This document shows, in pieces, positions 48,752 through 59,887 of a stretch of 64,000 nt of DNA; the stretch's first letter is position 1, and every line of letters starts with the position of its first letter. The stretch is from the NCBI GenBank assembly GCA_905182985.1, contig CAJJDN010000011.1, positions 579,886-643,885 of the forward strand, in the 5' to 3' direction. The position numbers and the translations under genes are program-made. Below the pieces are notes generated by a model. The model searched no databases. It saw nothing but the letters and a program-made list of their open reading frames with translations, and had not been told where the DNA came from. This stretch comes from Paramecium sonneborni (Eukaryota; Ciliophora; Oligohymenophorea; Peniculida; Parameciidae).

Positions 48752-50161
48752 TCATAATGATTAGATATTTTATAGTTACATTAAATTTTCACATTCATTT
48801 TTTATTTTCTATAGTATTTCATTTTCACATTCATATAACTTTTATTCTTAAATTTAAACTTATTTTAAAAATTTATGATAATGATTGATTCTTGTTTATT
48901 TATATTTATCTATTTCCTTTGTAGCTATTACTGCTGTTATAATATTATATAATGACTATAATCTTTCAATTTCTTATTAACCCTAAAAAAATATAATATT
49001 ATCTAAATACTTCAGATATTTTTTATTCAACTTTTAATTATGATTAATCTTTAGCTTTATTAAATACTGAATTCGTTATTGTTGTTAAAGTTTATTTACC
49101 TGCAGCTATTTTAGCCAATTCAGCTTAATCTTCTCTCATTTTTTATTCTTGATTTGCTCTTAAAATAAGTAATTACTCTCTATAAATCAATGTCTATTAA
49201 ATTGATTCAGCATCTTTTAATTCATATCTAAATAAATCTGTAATATTATCAATGCTATTAAACTTATTATAAGTTTCTTTCTAATATATATTTCATTAAT
49301 CATACAAGTTAATCCAATAAATTCATAAATGTTTCAATATTTGAAGGATTACTTATTACTAATAAATCTTCTTTACCACATACATATTCAGATAGAATTA
49401 CTTTCTCATATAATGGTATTGATCTAAAAAATAAATTCACTTTTTTTATTATTATTTTTAATTACATTTTTCACTTTAAATCTATTTTCTAGATTAAGCA
49501 ACAGCCTATGATGCTTCAATATACTATTTTAAATAAGCCTATGATTTTTTTAATTATCCTTAAAATGTGCTTATTTATAACATATATTCACTATTTTATG
49601 AATCTCGAGCATCTAGATTTGGAAATGCACTTTAAAGTCTGTTTATAATATCAACTGTTTTAATTTATTTTTCTTATTAAAATAACTAATCTTTAGATAT
49701 ATAGTTACTTTATTTATTTCTGTATTAGATGATCTTAAGAATATTTATTAAATATCTTCAGAATAATAAATGTATGGCAATTCTGTTAAAACATTTAAAA
49801 ATATCTCCATTAAACGTTTTCTAATCTAAACAGTCTCAGTATCATTTCCACTACCTAACAATTTTTCAGGAATCGGAGGAATATAACAACCTGGCCATTT
49901 TTTTATTAAATTTGCTCTAAGATCAAAAAAATCATTATATCTTCTATAAACTTAAAAACTTCCTAAATTATCTGTTCCTTTTATCATATATTAAGTAAAT
50001 TTTGATCCCAATCCACCATCTTTTACTATTACTTCTGTTATTGCTATCTCAATCTATGTCTTTGGATAATCTATAACTTATTAATTCTTTTATTCATTTA
50101 TTTATTCTTCTTTTATTTCCTTCTAAACTTCTTACTCTATTTATTCTGATTCTTAATCCAT
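48752..50161 (-). CDS. PX-domain sorting nexin with BAR-like tail
   Basis: 435 residues after four introns (23, 26, 25 and 28 nt); the spliced length is a multiple of three. After an acidic Gln-rich leader comes a PX domain: EIAITEVIVKDGG, YRRYNDFFDLRANLIKKWPG, YIPPIPEKLLG, RKRLMEIFLNVL. The Arg of RRYNDF and the PPIP loop are the phosphoinositide-binding elements. The rest is long helical coil (FRYELKDAESIQQTLIYREQ, LAKIAAGKQTLTTITNSVFN) as in PX-BAR nexins, which tubulate endosomal membrane with retromer. Its start lies 85 bp downstream of the next minus-strand gene's stop. Confidence 0.9.
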
Positions 50162-50246
50162 AGATAATGATGTAATTTATTTATTTTAATCTTAAATATA
50201 ATCTTAATATATTATTTAACAAATATGTATAAAATATGACACTATA

Positions 50247-51275
50247 TCAATTTTAATCTATTTATATCCAATTTTATTAAGAATTATCTTGTAATAATCT
50301 GAATATTACTTACATTCCAATTATGAATATTATTCCTAAGCAAATCAATTTAAATGATTAATTTTTCTTTATTTTCTTATACAATGATCTTTAAGAATCC
50401 ACTTTTATTTTTCCGATCACTATATTTTTATATAATTAATTCTTTCTCTATTTTAGTTCCTCTATTTCTTTTTTTTGTTTATTATATATTTCAAAAATAT
50501 TCAATAATCTCTCTTCTGCCTAATCTAACTTTTAATATAATAAATTATTTTAATCTTATTCTATTGTATTCAAATGCTCTAACATTTAATTTTTTTATAC
50601 TTCCATCTTTTAAATACTAAATTCATCATTTTCTATCATCATTTATTGTAATTCAATCAAATTCCCTTAAAGTTAAGGATTTATTATATTTTAATATTCA
50701 TATAATTCTTAATTGACTTAATTAAATTCTAAAATTAATCGTTCTTCTAATTTTTTATTATTTATATTTTTATTAGACTATATTCTTTCCTAATTTGACT
50801 TATTATTATATTCCTATTAGATTTCATTCATTTCTCTTTTACTTTCATTTTTTATAAATTCTTCATATTTTTTTAACAATTATTCATACTATTTTTGTTT
50901 AAATTAAATTTGTTTTTCTTCCTCTTAATTAAAACTAATAGTTTTTCTAGCGTCCTTACTTTTTAATTTCTCTTATTATAATTTTTCTTCAAGCCTTTAT
51001 ACTTCATCTTATAAATCCATCAAAGACTTTTTAAGTTATTCTTTTTTTTGATTAAGATCTTATACTTTATTTTTTTAAACATCAATTTTTGATTAAGATT
51101 TTTCTATTAATGCGTCGTAACATTATTATTCACTAACTTCATTGATATTGAAATCAAAATCATCAATTTAAGTATCATCTCTATCTTAGGATTTGAAAAT
51201 CTAAGATTTTGTTTATGAATTAAACAAATCAATCAATTGAGATTTTACAAATTGATTCATTATTTCGTTGTCCAT
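50247..51275 (-). CDS. Coiled-coil protein with C-terminal membrane anchor
   Basis: Single-exon frame of 342 residues to TGA 50247-50249. Most of the protein is coiled coil (SLMDLQDEVQRLEEKLQQEK, LLKKYEEFIKNESKREMNEI, KKEIEELKQRKNQLYKNIVI). A C-terminal hydrophobic helix (FKLICLGIIFIIGMQVIFRL) precedes a short tail, suggesting a tail-anchored, tether-like protein of the Golgi or endosome. The layout recalls tail-anchored golgins or SNARE-like proteins, but there is no specific motif. Confidence 0.72.
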
Positions 51276-51808
51276 TTATTTAAATTACAAATTATATTAA
51301 TATAATTTAATAATATAATTATTAGATTAGTATAAATAAATTCTAATGATTTTGATTATCAATTGAATTCAAATTAAAATTGAGAGATGAAACATTGGTT
51401 TAAAATTCAGATAAATCATCTAACTTATACAAAATAAATACTGCTATTAAAAATTTAAATTTAATTTACTAAAGTTTGTATAAAAATTAAGTTCTAATTT
51501 GAAATTGATTATTCTTCTGTAACATTGTATTTATTGTCTAAATATTTTATTTTCTCACATCTAAATTAAAGTAGAGAATATTTAATAAATGGAAAGAAAC
51601 TTTATAAACCATATAAAAATATAATAATCTTTGAATATAATGATGATATTGATAATCAATTAGAAGATAAAAAAAATAATTGTCAATACTTAATAAATCA
51701 CATTTAAAAGTAATTCTATGTTATAACTACTAAATCTACAATAAAGAATCTTAATTTTTATTTTATAACACTCCAAAAACTTAAATTAATGATTATAATT
51801 AATAATAA
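51276..51808. other. Intergenic divergent upstream region
   Basis: AT-rich, 530 bp, between divergent genes. No supported frame or RNA gene. Confidence 0.5.
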
Positions 51809-54800
51809 ATGATAATCAATTTTTTGTTGGGAGCAGTAATTAAGGCATGCTACACAAATTATTTTGCAGCAGAAAATATTGAACAAATCAGTATTTATCC
51901 AACAGAGGGTGAACGTTTATTAATCTATATGAATGAATATTATTTTGGATCAAATATCTTATATTCGTATCAACCTTAACTTCCCTTCGTCAACGTTATC
52001 AATGCTGTAGAAGAGATTAGTTCAATTTCAGGACAGAGTAAAATATATTATAATTTAGAATATTTGTCTATTTCTTGTAACATATCTCACTTCGCTACAA
52101 TCACCTCACATAACGATATAATTATTTATAAATATGAAAATTAAATTCTCTAATAAGATGGATAATAGATCCCAATTAGTAAGGCATATAAATGTCTAAA
52201 TATTTTAATTTCAGTAGAATCTGGAATTTTGCTTGATTGTTACAAAGATAATACTTTTTATTTCTTTTAATTAACAGATAGTAAATTAATAACTGTTTAT
52301 TAAGCAATTTCTACACAGCCTAATTCATCAAAAATTAGAGAGATTGTTATTTCATAAAAAAATTACATAGTTTATGGTTAATTATATTCATCTAATTCTA
52401 CAATTACCTTATTTTCATCTCAATTTTAGAATTTATCTATTTGGTAAAATGATTATATTGACTTTGATTCCTCATTATTAGGATAATTATCTTGTATATA
52501 TGTATTAACCAGAAATTCTATCTTATAACTTGTAATTAATCAAACTTATTAATTTGAAATTACTACTCAGATTTTAGTTTAAGCTTGCACTTTTTATGTA
52601 TTTTAAAACTTTGATTATTTTTCAGAATGTGATTAAATAATGTACATTGAACGTCATCTTTATTTTTTTATTTTTGGGTGTGAAGGCCAGTTTATCAGAA
52701 ATGATAATTCAAATGGTGTTGGTTTAGTTGATATTCATATTCTGAATGTTTTTTTCAATAATAATTTTATGATTATTTTAGCAAAATAGTATGTAAAACT
52801 ATATTAGTTAAATTATAATACATTCTCTTTAGCCATTATATAAATATGTGATTATGCTTTGGTTCATTTTGATTCATTAAATAACTAATTATTTATATTT
52901 GAAAATAAAATACATGTATATTAATTAAATAATCCTGCATTAGAAATTAACCTTGTAAATTAGAATTTAGCAGGATAGACTTATAATTTTTAATTATCTG
53001 CATAATTAAAAAATTTAACTAATATTAAAATTTGTAAGATTGCTATAACCCTGTAAGTGTTGTAATAAAATGACACCAATATTTATGTGATGTACACTAC
53101 GAATCTTCAACAATATTCTGGGATTATTTAACCATTTAAAAATGAAAGCATAACTGTGGCTTATTCAGGATAATTATTATAGTTTTAAGTTAATTAAAAC
53201 AATTATCAATTTGGTAGTTTTTAAGATGAAACACTTTCAGAGACATGTTAGTTTTAAACAGAACAATTTTCCTTATTTCAAATATTAGGTAATTATTTTA
53301 TAGGATATGATAATTTCTCATTGTTCTTTTATAAATATAAATATTCAGCCATTAATTATAATACTTAACTATAATTTACATTAATAACTAAAGCTGAAAT
53401 TAAAATAAATGCTCAGTAATTACAAGTAGCTTATAATTTAACAGGTATGATAATGGTTGGAATTAGTGATTTAGATTCAGTATATATTTTTTAATTAATA
53501 AATGAAGAACTAATTTAATCATCATTTCATTTTGGTAAACCTTTTTCATAATTTTTACTAACCTATAATTATCTAATTGTCCTTTTCTTTAAAAAAGAAA
53601 TAATATTTTAATTATTATGGGGTACTTAAAAATTAAAATTAGATGAAACTTTGGTGAAACATTATTTCAATCGCACTTAAAACATACGATTTCATCCTAT
53701 TTAAATAGAACTGAATGTAAAATTACAATCTTCTTATTTATATGTTAATAATGAAAATAACTTTTTTATTTTGACTCTAAGATAGAATAATGTTATACCT
53801 ATTTATTTTCAAGATTTTCCCTATTAAATAAAATAATTGAATCTTGTTAAATAATTATTAATAATTTCTTATTAATGCCATTCTAATATCAATTGCTTTT
53901 AAGTATATAATGTTTAAAATATCAGAAAACCATAATTTTTAAGGTTTCTTTATAACATCAATTATGATGGAAATATTTAAATTTAATCAGATAATTAATT
54001 ATTTTATGTTTTATTTCCTAATTATACATTGTATGTTTACAATCCTTATTTACCTGAAAGTAATTGTTTGTTTTATAGGATTTAATTAAAATCCTCCACT
54101 TTTGTTTCTTAATTTGATTCCTATTAAACCCAAATATATAATTCAGGATGTTTTTTATTTCTATAAAGTACTTTGCGTGTAAGTATTTTAGTAAATTAAT
54201 CTCTTAATTATGGTGCTTAATACCCATAACTAATTTATAATTACACTATTTCATCATTATTAAATTCAACTGCCTTTTAATAAACTCCTAATCAAAGTAT
54301 AACATATTATACTAATTATACTTATTATTAACCTATGAATAAATAATAATATAATCTTAATTTTGAAGAAGTTAATTACTATTAGAAAACTTTCAAAGTA
54401 CCTTTAAGCAATATTATCTACAGATAAATCAATTACTGTAATGTCGAACCTTAGCCCATTTCTTAATGCACTTTAACTAATTACTCTGGAATTAAAATTA
54501 ATTCTAACATCTATAATTGTACAATAATGACATCTATAAATAATTAATATTTTGCTTTACAAAATATTACTTCAATTTAAATATTAAACTAAACAAATGA
54601 TAATTTATTTATTATGGATTATTCTAAATTTAATTCAACCTTGTGTTTCTAATCAACTTCTTTTGAAAATTATTTGTACTCGATTTGTTAAAATTAAGCC
54701 TCTTAATACTGGTTGATTTTTTAATTAAATAGTAAAACAGGAGAACTAAATTTTATAAATAATTTTACTCTTCCTCAGAATTTTTCATCAATAAAGAAAA

Positions 54801-55756
54801 TTGTTAGTCTCTATGATTTAAATTTTATTTTGGGCTAAATAACTAATTATTCACGTTAGTATTTATTCTTATTTTATTACAAAAATAACAGTTTATTGAA
54901 CATTGGTTAATGTGATGATTTTTCTGTTACTTTTGTGGATATAGTTATTGATCAAGGTTATTAATAAAGTCGATTTATAGTTTTTGTAGGTATGATGTTA
55001 TAATTAATCCAAAATGACACAGGAATATTTATTGAAATAATGTATGATAAATTGACAGATATAGAATAAAATTATTATTATTAATTCCAAAGAATTAATA
55101 CATCGGCAAATTTTATAATTTTAGATGTAAAGATAGACTAAATAATAATACTATTTACTGATACAAATGGTTTAAGCATCATTAACATTTTTTATTTTAA
55201 TTTAGCTAACAATTTATATTTTTTACAGTAAGTTCTCACAACTATTCCCCCATTTCTCAATAATAGTTTGAATCAAACTTCCATTATTAATAATGAAATC
55301 TTAATACAATAATTTTATAACGGAAGTTAATATCTACTTGCAGTTTATAACTTTACGAATTTTATATAAAAAAATTTTTCACAACCTATTTTAATGTTTT
55401 GCTCTTTTTCTACCAGCAATATTTTATATGCATCTATTTATGATTAAAAAAATTAAAATGGAAGCTTAATTGCCTTTACCAAAAAAGGTTTATAATTGTT
55501 TCCGATAGTTACTTAGGAGTTATCATGTAATTTCAAAAAAAAAAACAAATCTTTAATTGCAAACATCACTTGTAGTAATCTTTTTAGTTCAGGAAATTAT
55601 TAGTTTGAATTTTTGTTACCTGATTTCGATTACCCTAAGTAAAGCTGGCCATATGCTTTGATTTCAATGCTCCTTTTGCTTTTATTGATTTTCATCATCA
55701 AAATTTAAGCTAAATCTAGAAACTTAGGTCATTTAAAAATTGAAATTGAATTATGA
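51809..55756 (+). CDS. Very large type I membrane protein, intronless
   Basis: One uninterrupted frame of 1,315 residues with hundreds of TAA/TAG glutamines and no TGA until 55754. The N-terminus (MIINFLLGAVIKACYTNYFA) is a possible signal peptide. The ectodomain is Asn/Gln/Tyr-rich with repeating beta-strand-like segments (for example SLAIIQICDYALVHFDSLNN, IYVMYTTNLQQYSGIIQPFK) that suggest a beta-propeller fold. It ends with one membrane helix (WPYALISMLLLLLLIFIIKI) and a basic tail. I do not recognise a named family. It has the same overall layout as the gene at 59888-63417. Confidence 0.8.
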
Positions 55757-56238
55757 ATTTTATTAAGCATATTAATCTTTTAGTTTATTTTAAATAATGT
55801 AATAATTTTATTTATTAATTCCTTTTATATTAATTGAACTTTAAAAAAAATCTTATTTTAAATCAATAGACCAAAATTAAAATAAATAAATATAATTAAA
55901 TTAGAGGATTTTCTCCTTTCTGATTAACGAGTAGCTGTCTAAAAAGTCTAAATGGGTAAATTAATACCATAATTATAAAAAGATTGTTAATAACAATTTT
56001 AAAAATTACAAGAGGATAATAGATGGTGGAAAATATTGTACTTCATCTTAACTTAATTTAAATTGAAAAAGCTTTTAAATTAGATTATAGAAAATAAAAT
56101 ATGTTTTTAATTTATCATATATTATCAGAAAAATTTATAATTTGCATACAATAGTATGAATAAATTTAGATAAATACTTATTAAAATAATGCTATAATAT
56201 AGGATAATAATATTTAGAAGTAATTCAAATCTTGCATT
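55757..56238. other. Intergenic, convergent spacer
   Basis: AT-rich; between the stop of the large membrane protein gene and the stop of the HMG-like gene. No gene seen. Confidence 0.5.
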
Positions 56239-56766
56239 TCAAGGAGTAAGAAACTTCAAAATTTTTTCCCTCAAATGCTTAATTTAAGATTTCAAATGTA
56301 AAGAACCATTAATTAATGTGTGCCAAATCAAAACAGATTATCTTTTTTCTTAAATTCCAAATAAACTAACTGCCCCAAAATTGCCTGTTAAAGCATAACG
56401 TTCTACTTTTAAAGTTTTATTGACATTATAAAGTTCTTCTTCAATAAAATCTGCTAAGCTTTCACAATCATTTGTTTTGCAATAATTAATTTGGAAATGA
56501 TATTTTTAAAACTTTGAATCTTGCTTACTTAACTTTTTTGCTATTTTAGAGTTTTCTTAATTTATTGTAATTATATTTTGGAAATTTAAATATGCTTCTT
56601 CTTATCTGTTAGCCATATATAAAAATCTATGTTTTTCTTATTAGTTTAATTATTCCCACTCTTTTCTTGCCAGTTACTCAGTATCAGGATGAGGACATGA
56701 AATATTGTGTTTTTTTAATTTATATTTGAATTCCTCAAAAAATAGATTGAATGGATCGAAATTCAT
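56239..56766 (-). CDS. Protein with HMG-box-like N-terminus
   Basis: Single-exon frame of 175 residues. Residues 5-60 look like an HMG-box (FNLFFEEFKYKLKKHNISCP, ARKEWEQLNQQEKHRFLYMA): the FxxFF entry, WEQL in helix 2 and the LYMA end match the pattern of HMG boxes. The remainder (YHFQINYCKTNDCESLADFI, LTGNFGAVSLFGIQEKRQSV) is unfamiliar. If the fold is right, it would bind or bend DNA. The match is by eye, so moderate confidence. Confidence 0.5.
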
Positions 56767-57216
56767 TTAATAAATATTAAAAGGAAAAAACCACTTAATT
56801 TATATTTAATACTTTTTTTTTTCTTTTTTAAAATAATGGATTCTCTTTTTCAAGAAATATTTGCTTCTTAAGTAGATCAATTGAAAACTATCTAATCTAA
56901 ATAAATTTGGTTTGAAAATTGAAAAAATTTAGTATTTAAATTTTTAATAGAGTCTGTGATGTAATGGTTTTTTCTTGAAGGAGATACAGAATAAGGGCTC
57001 TAAGTTCAAAATAATTGATTGAGGATTGTTTTATAATTTTAATGAAATAATCAATTAATTTGTGAAATATAAAACTATGCATTTTGCCTTTTTGAAAATT
57101 CATTTCAAAGAAAGAAGTATGGAATTGATTAATGTAAAAACTTATATTTTTGAATAAATAAGTATTTGTTAATAATAAAATATGAAAAGGAAATAAAAAT
57201 AATAAATAAGTATAAA
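56767..57216. other. Intergenic; one tiny plus-strand ORF
   Basis: Holds a 28-codon plus frame from about 56836 (MDSLFQEIFASQVDQLKTIQ) that may be chance, and an antisense 94-codon frame with random composition. Nothing firm is seen. Confidence 0.4.
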
Positions 57217-58497
57217 TCATTTAGTTTTTTTCCAAATATTTGTTGATCTTAACTTGATTTGATTTAATAAAAAAATAGTTTTATCGAATTTAGGATTTGC
57301 ATGTATTCTGATTTATTCATGAATACTATTAGATTTTTGTAGAACAGTAGGAGTATTTGAATAACGAATATTTTTTCTTATAGGATCTTGAACTTGCTAA
57401 AATGATATTGATTAATAGGTTTTATTCTTATCTTAGCTTCTTCTTATTATTCTTTATAATAATTTAGCTGGGGATCTGATAGCTTTTAATGATTCAGATC
57501 TATAAATTCTAGTATAATCTTCATTTTGATTAAAATTAAATTAAAGATGTTAGCTTTTTTGGAAATCTTTATTAGAATAATCAAATGGAATAAGATCCAA
57601 AAATTGTTTTTTTTTAATTTTATAAAGTTTAACACTAGTAAGACTTTTAGCAGAATGACTTCTAAATTAAGTAAGAATTTCATCATCTCCAAAACTTTCT
57701 TTGCATCCTAAGATTGAAAATGGTATTGAATTTTTATTAGTTGTTCTAAATAATTAAATTTAACCATCAATAATAATATATACTGAATCAACTGGATCTC
57801 CTTAATAATAAATTATTTGATTAGGAATAAAGTTTAACTCTTAGATTTCACATGATAACACTTTTATTGTTTTAGCACTCCATTTTTAAAATAGTGGAAT
57901 TGAACTTAAATTAGAAAATCTTTCTTATTCTCTTTTTTTCATTTCTTAATCTAAAAGTATGATAAATATAATATGTTTTATACCAATAATTCTTCTGTAT
58001 GTTTCTCTTTTTATTACCAGAAGGTGAGACTTTTCTAAAGGCAATATTGTTTGAGTATGCTATTAATCAAACATCATAACTTATTCTCCAAAATATTGAC
58101 CTGTTTATAAATATCCTTATGGAATCAAATTAGGAAATAATTTATCTAAGTTTTTTGAACTTAAATTTATTCATTTAGCTTACATTTCAGTTGGTAATTA
58201 TATATTGGCAATTGAATTGTTTGTAAGAATTAGAAATCTTCCAGAAAGAATAAAGTAAAACTTAGAGCATTACTCTCCTATATTCACTAATGATTCATAA
58301 GGATTAGGACACTCATATTGTAGTTCTTTTAATATTTTATAATATCGCAAATCTCCAATTTCTCTATTCATATTTCTAAAGAAATTGAAATCTTTAAGTT
58401 TAGAATGAATGAACTCAATGTCATATTGAGTTTTAAACATTGATCTTTTGTTTACTGTCTATATTAAGTATTGCAAATCATTTTCTGAAATGTTCAT
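57217..58497 (-). CDS. Tandem cyclic-nucleotide-binding-domain protein
   Basis: 407 residues after introns of 24 and 33 nt; the spliced length is a multiple of three. Domain A: LVNIGEQCSKFYFILSGRFL then TGQYFGEQVMMFD and SHLLVIKRETYRRII. Domain B: IPNQIIYYQGDPVDSVYIII, DGQIQLFRTTNKN, CKESFGDDEIL, SVKLYKIKKKQFL. Both have the beta-roll pattern of cNMP domains, but the phosphate-binding cassette (usually FGE...R-A) is incomplete: domain A has FGEQVMMFDQQHTQ without the Arg, and domain B has FGDDEILTQFRSHSA, with Arg two residues before the expected site. No channel or kinase is attached. It may be a degenerate PKA-R-like sensor. Divergent from CIAO2, 45 bp away. Confidence 0.85.
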
Positions 58498-58542
58498 AAA
58501 ATAATAAAATTACACACTATAAATGGAGTATTTATAAATTAA

Positions 58543-59019
58543 ATGTAATTAGAAAATCCTAAACCATAAATTTTTCAAACAGGTAATTTCGAATTCACTT
58601 AACAATATATTTAAAGAAAGTAATAAGAATATGATCCAGATATTGAAGATCCTATAGATGAATATGAAATATTTGACTTAATTAAAACAATAAAGGATCC
58701 TGAACATTCATTCACTCTAGAATAATTGAATATAGTTAACCCCAATGATATCCAAATATAAGGAAATAGAATAACTGTGTATTTTACTCCTACTATTCCT
58801 CATTGTTCTATGGCTTAAACAATAGGATTAACTTTGAAAATTAAATTGGTAAGAAGCTTGCCTTAAAATTATAAAATTTATGTTTAAATAAAAGAGAACA
58901 CACATATTAAAGAATAAGAATTAAATAAGTTATTCTAAGATAAAGAGAGAGTTTTGGCTGCTATAGAGAACTAACAATTATTAAAGATAATTAACTATGG
59001 TATTTAAGGAATAAGATGA
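58543..59019 (+). CDS. CIAO2B: Cytosolic iron-sulfur assembly component CIAO2 (MIP18 family)
   Basis: Single-exon frame of 158 residues. Conserved blocks: EYDPDIEDPIDEYEIFDLIK, IKDPEHSFTLEQLNIVNPND, VYFTPTIPHCSMAQTIGLTL, VLAAIENQQLLKIINYGIQG. The His-Cys of PTIPHCSMA is the conserved reactive/metal-binding cysteine motif of MIP18. The protein works with CIAO1 and MMS19 to deliver Fe-S clusters to cytosolic and nuclear proteins, including DNA-repair enzymes. Full-length with the family's usual size (about 160). Start chosen by the matching N-terminus and frame; an upstream ATG at 58523 is out of frame. Confidence 0.93.
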
Positions 59020-59079
59020 TTAATAATTAATCATTTGTCATTATGAATATTTGATTTATCAAAAAATATAATTATATAA

Positions 59080-59860
59080 ATAAACATATGATTTATTTAA
59101 GAAAAAGAAATTATACTCCTATTCTAATTAATCAGAATCAGGAATAAACCATTTTATATTTAAAAAATTTATTTTTATTTAACCAGACTTCAGAACGAAG
59201 ATTTAATGACCAAAAAAAAAGCTAGCTTAAAATTTGTAATAGTTAAATATTTCAACAAATATTAGTTCTAAAATAAATTTTAATAAGACTTATAACTCCT
59301 AAAGTTATGTAAATAAATTGATCATATAAAATATATACTTAATTAGCTAAAAAACTAAAGAATTTATAAGAAATCTATCATATTAATCAAAAAAATTAAG
59401 TGGACTGGATCTTATTAAATTTTAAAAGATTAATAGTCAAGTAAAATATAATAAATTATACAATATAAATTATTTGGTATCTATGATGGTCATGGAAGAT
59501 TTAGTCATTTATTTTCTTCATTCAAGAAATTTAATTTAGAAAGTATAGAAATCTTTTGGAGTTAAAATGAATATCAAAGCTGGAATAATTGCAGTATCAG
59601 TTAAAGAGGAAGTATTATTAACTAAATAAGATCATCACTTTATCTTATTAGGAAAAGATGGATAATTTGAATATCTAAATGGAGATGATGTATAATACTA
59701 TTTATCTATTATTAGATATGTAAATTAATTGGTAGATACTATCCTTTAGAAATAGAAAAGGCTGCAGAGATATTAATCTTAGAAGCCTAAAAGTTTTGGA
59801 AATAATCTAGTCTTGATACACATGATATTAAATTTATATTAATCTTTAAATTTACTTGAA
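59080..59860 (+). pseudogene. Decayed PP2C-type protein phosphatase
   Basis: Contains LFGIYDGHGRFSHLF (about 59467-59510), the PP2C metal-site motif DGHG. Next comes DHHFILLGKDGQFEYLNGDD (about 59630-59690), matching the later DEFLILASDGLFD region, and KAAEILILEAQKFWKQSSLD. The usual 130-150 residues between these motifs are missing and the pieces lie in different frames, separated by TGA. The second Asp-Gly motif is LGKDGQF, so that Asp remains. PP2C dephosphorylates Ser/Thr; this copy cannot be functional as read. Boundaries are approximate. Confidence 0.6.
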
Positions 59861-59887
59861 GTACTATTTTTATAATATTTAAATATT

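Noticed and set aside
56936..57220. 94-codon minus ORF
   Set aside because: Low-complexity hydrophobic composition, no intron structure, and it overlaps the end of the cNMP-domain gene.
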